DNA of 64,000 bases from Gavia stellata. Its lineage: Eukaryota; Chordata; Aves; Gaviiformes; Gaviidae. The position numbers were made by a program, and so were the translations under genes. Below the pieces are notes generated by a model. It saw only the letters and a list, made by a program, of their open reading frames with translations. It made no database searches and was not told the DNA's origin. Shown piece after piece: positions 52,260 to 64,000 of the stretch. The stretch is taken from assembly GCF_030936135.1 (NCBI RefSeq), contig NC_082598.1:56822347-56886346 (forward strand), in the 5' to 3' direction. Within the stretch, counting starts at the first letter, position 1; every line of letters starts with the position of its first letter.

Positions 52260-52370
52260 TTTCTAATGCGTGGCCTCACCCGAGACCTGGTGTGCCCTAG
52301 GGCTCAGCGGGTGGGCAGCCCCAGCTGCAGCAGCCCCGGGGAGAGGCCTGGCCAGAGACCATGCCTGGAA
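52260..52370. other. GC-rich islet in TET2 intron 4
   Basis: A short block rich in CCCGAG/CCCCAGC-type sequence within an AT-rich intron. There is no donor/acceptor pair flanking a plausible exon. Confidence 0.4.
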
Positions 52371-53104
52371 ATGGCTTAACAGGTCTTGTCGCTTTTTATT
52401 GATTCAGGATTTGTAGTATTTGCTGCATATTTCCACCAGGTCCATCAGAGGACGTGGAAAGTGGATCCCATTTGCTCTGGGTAACAGCACTACTTGCATG
52501 TGGGGCTAGATTCTGCCTTGATGGCGTAATCACCTTGATTAAATGCTTCAGCAAGAGCCTCGGTTGCAAAAAGACACACACAAACGGCATCATTTGAGGG
52601 CACCTTGTGATCCTAATTCAGTATAGAAGTCAGGCAGAAGTAAATAAGTAACAATTTATGAGCAGATGATAAAGTAAAGGAAATAGATATGATGCAAATT
52701 AATCATGACTTAACTGATGCACGCTGTATCTAAGCCAGAAACAAGCACAGAAAATGAATAGAGTGACTACTGCATGCCAGCTGTTCCATGACAACTTAAT
52801 TATATACATTTCAGAGTAATAACTTTAAGTTTAACCCAGAAATTAAAGAAAAATGTAAAATTCCTCCCCAAAAAAGAGAAAGTTCAAGTCCACTTTTCAA
52901 AATGTCATCTATAAGAAATTCTCTACAGAAATAGTTAAAAGGTTTGGGAATAGTAATGTGATATGGATAATTTTTACTTATCCACGATGCATTAAGGACA
53001 TTTGCCTCAATTAACGTATCAATCCACCACTACAATAAAATCAGCAAGATAAACCACATCGCACACCCCTCCCTGTAATTTATAGTGTTTATTTTTTAAG
53101 ATAA

Positions 53105-55464
<2,360 letters not shown>

Positions 55465-55615
55465 ACGAACTTGCGCATGTCAAGGGCTGGACCCTGAAAC
55501 CTGTGGTGCTTCATTTTCCTTTGGCTGCTCCTGGAGCATGTACTACAATGGTTGTAAGTTTGCCAGAAGCAAGATTCCAAGAAAGTTTAAGCTGATGGGG
55601 GATGACCCAAAAGAG
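55465..55615 (+). CDS. TET2: TET2 coding exon 7: Cys-rich to catalytic core, residues 1247-1297
   Basis: This 151-base exon (human length) encodes [20 protein letters not shown], then [20 protein letters not shown] and [11 protein letters not shown]. CxC of TCACQ (human C1271/C1273) and the later cysteines are zinc ligands or core residues. The CSWSMYY block corresponds to the human S1290/W1291/Y1295 segment that contacts DNA. One change from human is visible: LLGDD is LMGDD. The donor GAG|gttggt departs from consensus at +3 and +4. Confidence 0.97.
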
Positions 55616-62092
<6,477 letters not shown>

Positions 62093-62453
62093 GTTTGCAC
62101 ACTAACTAGAGAAGACAATCGTGAAATTGGCCAAACACCAGAAGACGAACAGCTCCACGTGCTCCCGTTATACAAAGTCTCTGATGTGGATGAGTTCGGA
62201 AGCACTGAAGGCCAGGAAGAGAAGAAGAGGAATGGCAGCATCCAGGTCCTTACCTCCTTTCGCCGGAAAGTAAGGATGTTAGCAGAGCCTGTTAAGACGT
62301 GTCGGCAAAGGAAGCTAGAAGCAAAGAAAGCAGCTGCAGAAAAGCTTTCCTCCTTGGAGAATGGGTCTAGCAAAGCTGAAAGAGATAAGTCTGCTGCAGC
62401 ACGCAACAAGCAAGGCAACTCTGAGGCGGCAGGTCATGCAAAGCAGCTAGCAG
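62093..62453 (+). CDS. TET2: TET2 coding exon 10: catalytic core into basic linker, residues 1374-1494
   Basis: This exon is 361 bases; human is 355 by my recollection. It encodes [20 protein letters not shown], then [17 protein letters not shown] and [20 protein letters not shown], followed by a Lys/Ala-rich stretch ([16 protein letters not shown]) that leads into the low-complexity insert of the beta-helix. EIGQTP replaces human EFGGKP. Two extra residues sit in the divergent tail (around [11 protein letters not shown]). The basic cluster could act in nuclear import or DNA binding, which is inference. The donor is GCAG|gtaaac. Confidence 0.97.
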
Positions 62454-63725
62454 GTAAACACGTGAATCTGATCGGGATCTTTATCAACAGTGGTAAGGTT
62501 CCTAGAAATTAGGGCCATTTATAACAAGTCTCAAGAAAACCATTATTCTCAGCCCAAGAAGATTTTAAAGTAAAAAGGAAAGAGAATTCTTGAAAGTAAA
62601 TATAGAGTGCCAAATTGTGGTCAACTCTGGAGAAGCCAAAAAAAAGATGTTGTATGAGAAATCCTTTATTGTTGGATAGTTCACACCTGTAGAAATCTGG
62701 TGGTTCTGCAAACTCTGCTTGCCATCCAGTGCGTTGTAAAGTACCTTTAAAAGACTAGTAGTGCTAGAAGCTGTGAAAAGAAGTGGGTGATGCTGCTGCC
62801 AAAGAAAGAATGATCTACACATCACTCACTGTCTGCCACTGTTCCAGAGAACCTCCTAATTTGAGGGGATTCAAGCCTCACCTCTTTACCACTATTTATA
62901 CTCTGCTTCAAGACCAAAAGCAGAGCAGGTTTTTCCATAGTAGAGGAATAATGTAAAACTCACTTAGTGATCCCTGGCAGTTTTCTTCAGTAGATTTGAG
63001 AGTCCTGAGCAAAGGAGTTCATCATGACTACTTTATTGTTACAGCAGCTTTCTCAAAGAGGAAAAAAGTGATAGATCCAAGGCCACCCAGAAGGTCACTG
63101 AAATACCTAGGAATAGAAGTCAGCTGTCCCATGACCCAGGCTAGGCTTGTAACCATTAAACGATGCCATTTCATGTTAATGAATGATGGTTTTGCTCTTA
63201 CATCTTCAGTTAATCTCGCTTGTTACTGAACTGTTCTCTCTATCAGTGAATGTCACTGTTGTTTTTTTGCATAAAGCTAGGGACATTTTTTTGAGACAGT
63301 TCTATTAATATAAATGAGAAGAATTATTTATTCTTGGGGAAAAGAAGGTCACCTTGTGCACGGCTGTTTGTGAGCACTTTGATGCTCGTTTCATGGGCTA
63401 CTTAATTGATGATTCAACTCTTTGGATCTTGTGCATGTGACTCTGAACAGATTGCACTGTCCTCTTTTTCCCCATTGCCACTAGCATCTGATCTCACTGG
63501 ATACATGCCAAAAAGGATGAGTAGCCCTAGTATTTATTCAACTTCTTAAAGGATGGTATTTGAGATATGAGAAAGGGAACCTCTGTTAATGTATCATATG
63601 ATATACTTTTCTTCGAAATAAATAAATATGTATCATGAAAAGTCTATAAACTATGCAGTTTGTTGGGGCTTTAAAAAAAAAAAAAGCTTGTTTGTTGTAT
63701 GTTTTTTTTCTTTTCACATCTACAG
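62454..63725 (+). other. TET2 intron 10
   Basis: The intron is 1272 bases. An old SINE-like fragment lies at about 63045-63172 (separate entry). The 3' end is T-rich, and the acceptor is catctacag. Confidence 0.87.
63045..63172 (+). repeat. Old MIR-like fragment in intron 10
   Basis: GATCCAAGGCCACCCAGAAG, then AATAGAAGTCAGCTGTCCCA and TAACCATTAAACGATGCCAT correspond to the MIR/CR1 pattern 'AAGGTCACACAG...GAATTGAACCCAGGTCTCC...TTAACCACTAGACCAT'. It is clearly degenerate. Confidence 0.6.
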
Positions 63726-64000
63726 ATCTTTTACGTCTTTCAGGACCAGCCACACAACAACAGCAGCAGCAACATCCACAGCGCACTCTCCCTAACAACC
63801 CTCAGTCAAATCCTATTAACTCATACTCGGGGTCAGGTTCTGCAAATCTCTATGTAAGGTTGCCTAATCCAGCCAATGCTTACCCAGGCTCTTCATACAC
63901 TTCAGATCCCTATGGAGGGTCCAGTCCCATGAACCTCTATACAACCTCATCACAGCCTGCGGGGTCTTATTTGAATTCTTCCAGTCCCATGAACCCTTAT
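63726..64000 (+). CDS. TET2: TET2 last coding exon, partial: residues 1494-1585
   Basis: The window ends inside this exon; 275 bases are visible. It starts [17 protein letters not shown] after completing Asp1494 (Glu in human). It then becomes Ser/Pro/Asn/Tyr-rich, with SSPMNLY and SSPMNPY repeated exactly 20 codons apart. This is the low-complexity insert between the two halves of the double-stranded beta-helix, known to be dispensable for catalysis in human TET2. Missing downstream are the third iron ligand (human H1881), the main 2-oxoglutarate Arg and the stop codon. Confidence 0.96.

Overview
This is a vertebrate nuclear window whose only firmly identifiable gene is TET2, the 5-methylcytosine dioxygenase, on the + strand. 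It holds the 3' end of the 5' UTR, the whole of coding exons 3 to 10, and the first 275 bases of the last exon (human exon numbering). The spliced reading frame runs from the initiator ATG at 43902 to the window edge without a stop. It totals 4755 coding bases, 1585 codons, ending on a codon boundary. Human TET2 has about 2002 residues, so roughly 400 C-terminal residues, including the third iron ligand, lie outside. Seven of the eight internal exon joins were placed from GT/AG sites with frame and protein continuity. Exon lengths (91, 94, 209, 151, 90, 138) equal the human ones as I remember them; exon 10 is two codons longer. The organism is an amniote, most likely a sauropsid and probably a bird: the introns are compact, the N-terminal exon is clearly diverged from mammals, the interspersed repeats I can see are old MIR/CORE-SINE or L2/CR1-like fragments, and nothing looks like a mammalian Alu or L1. 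I cannot name the species.

Layout. Positions 1-4400 are non-coding with old SINE-like fragments. Positions 4400-4870 and 6180-6700 are two CpG-rich islets, each ending near a consensus splice donor. They share a duplicated E-box/E-box/forkhead module and are the best candidates for TET2 alternative promoters and non-coding first exons; human TET2 also has far-upstream first exons. From 6.7 to 43.8 kb is a gene-poor, AT-rich stretch, presumably the 5' introns of TET2. It contains a near-identical 143-bp direct duplication (18.0 and 18.6 kb), a CpG-dense micro-ORF (19.47 kb), several GC-rich islets and simple repeats. From 43.86 kb onward come the TET2 exons.

Function. Exon 3 encodes the long, low-complexity, glutamine-rich regulatory N-terminus, without a CXXC domain. 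Exons 4-7 encode the Cys-rich zinc-binding region. Exons 8-10 begin the double-stranded beta-helix, with the iron-binding H-x-D motif in exon 9. Exons 10-11 enter the low-complexity insert. The points most worth a second look are the 5' UTR uORF that overlaps the TET2 start codon, the exon-3 read-through end giving a catalytic-domain-less isoform, the duplicated module in the CpG islets, and the recent 143-bp duplication. I found no evidence of an undescribed multi-gene system.
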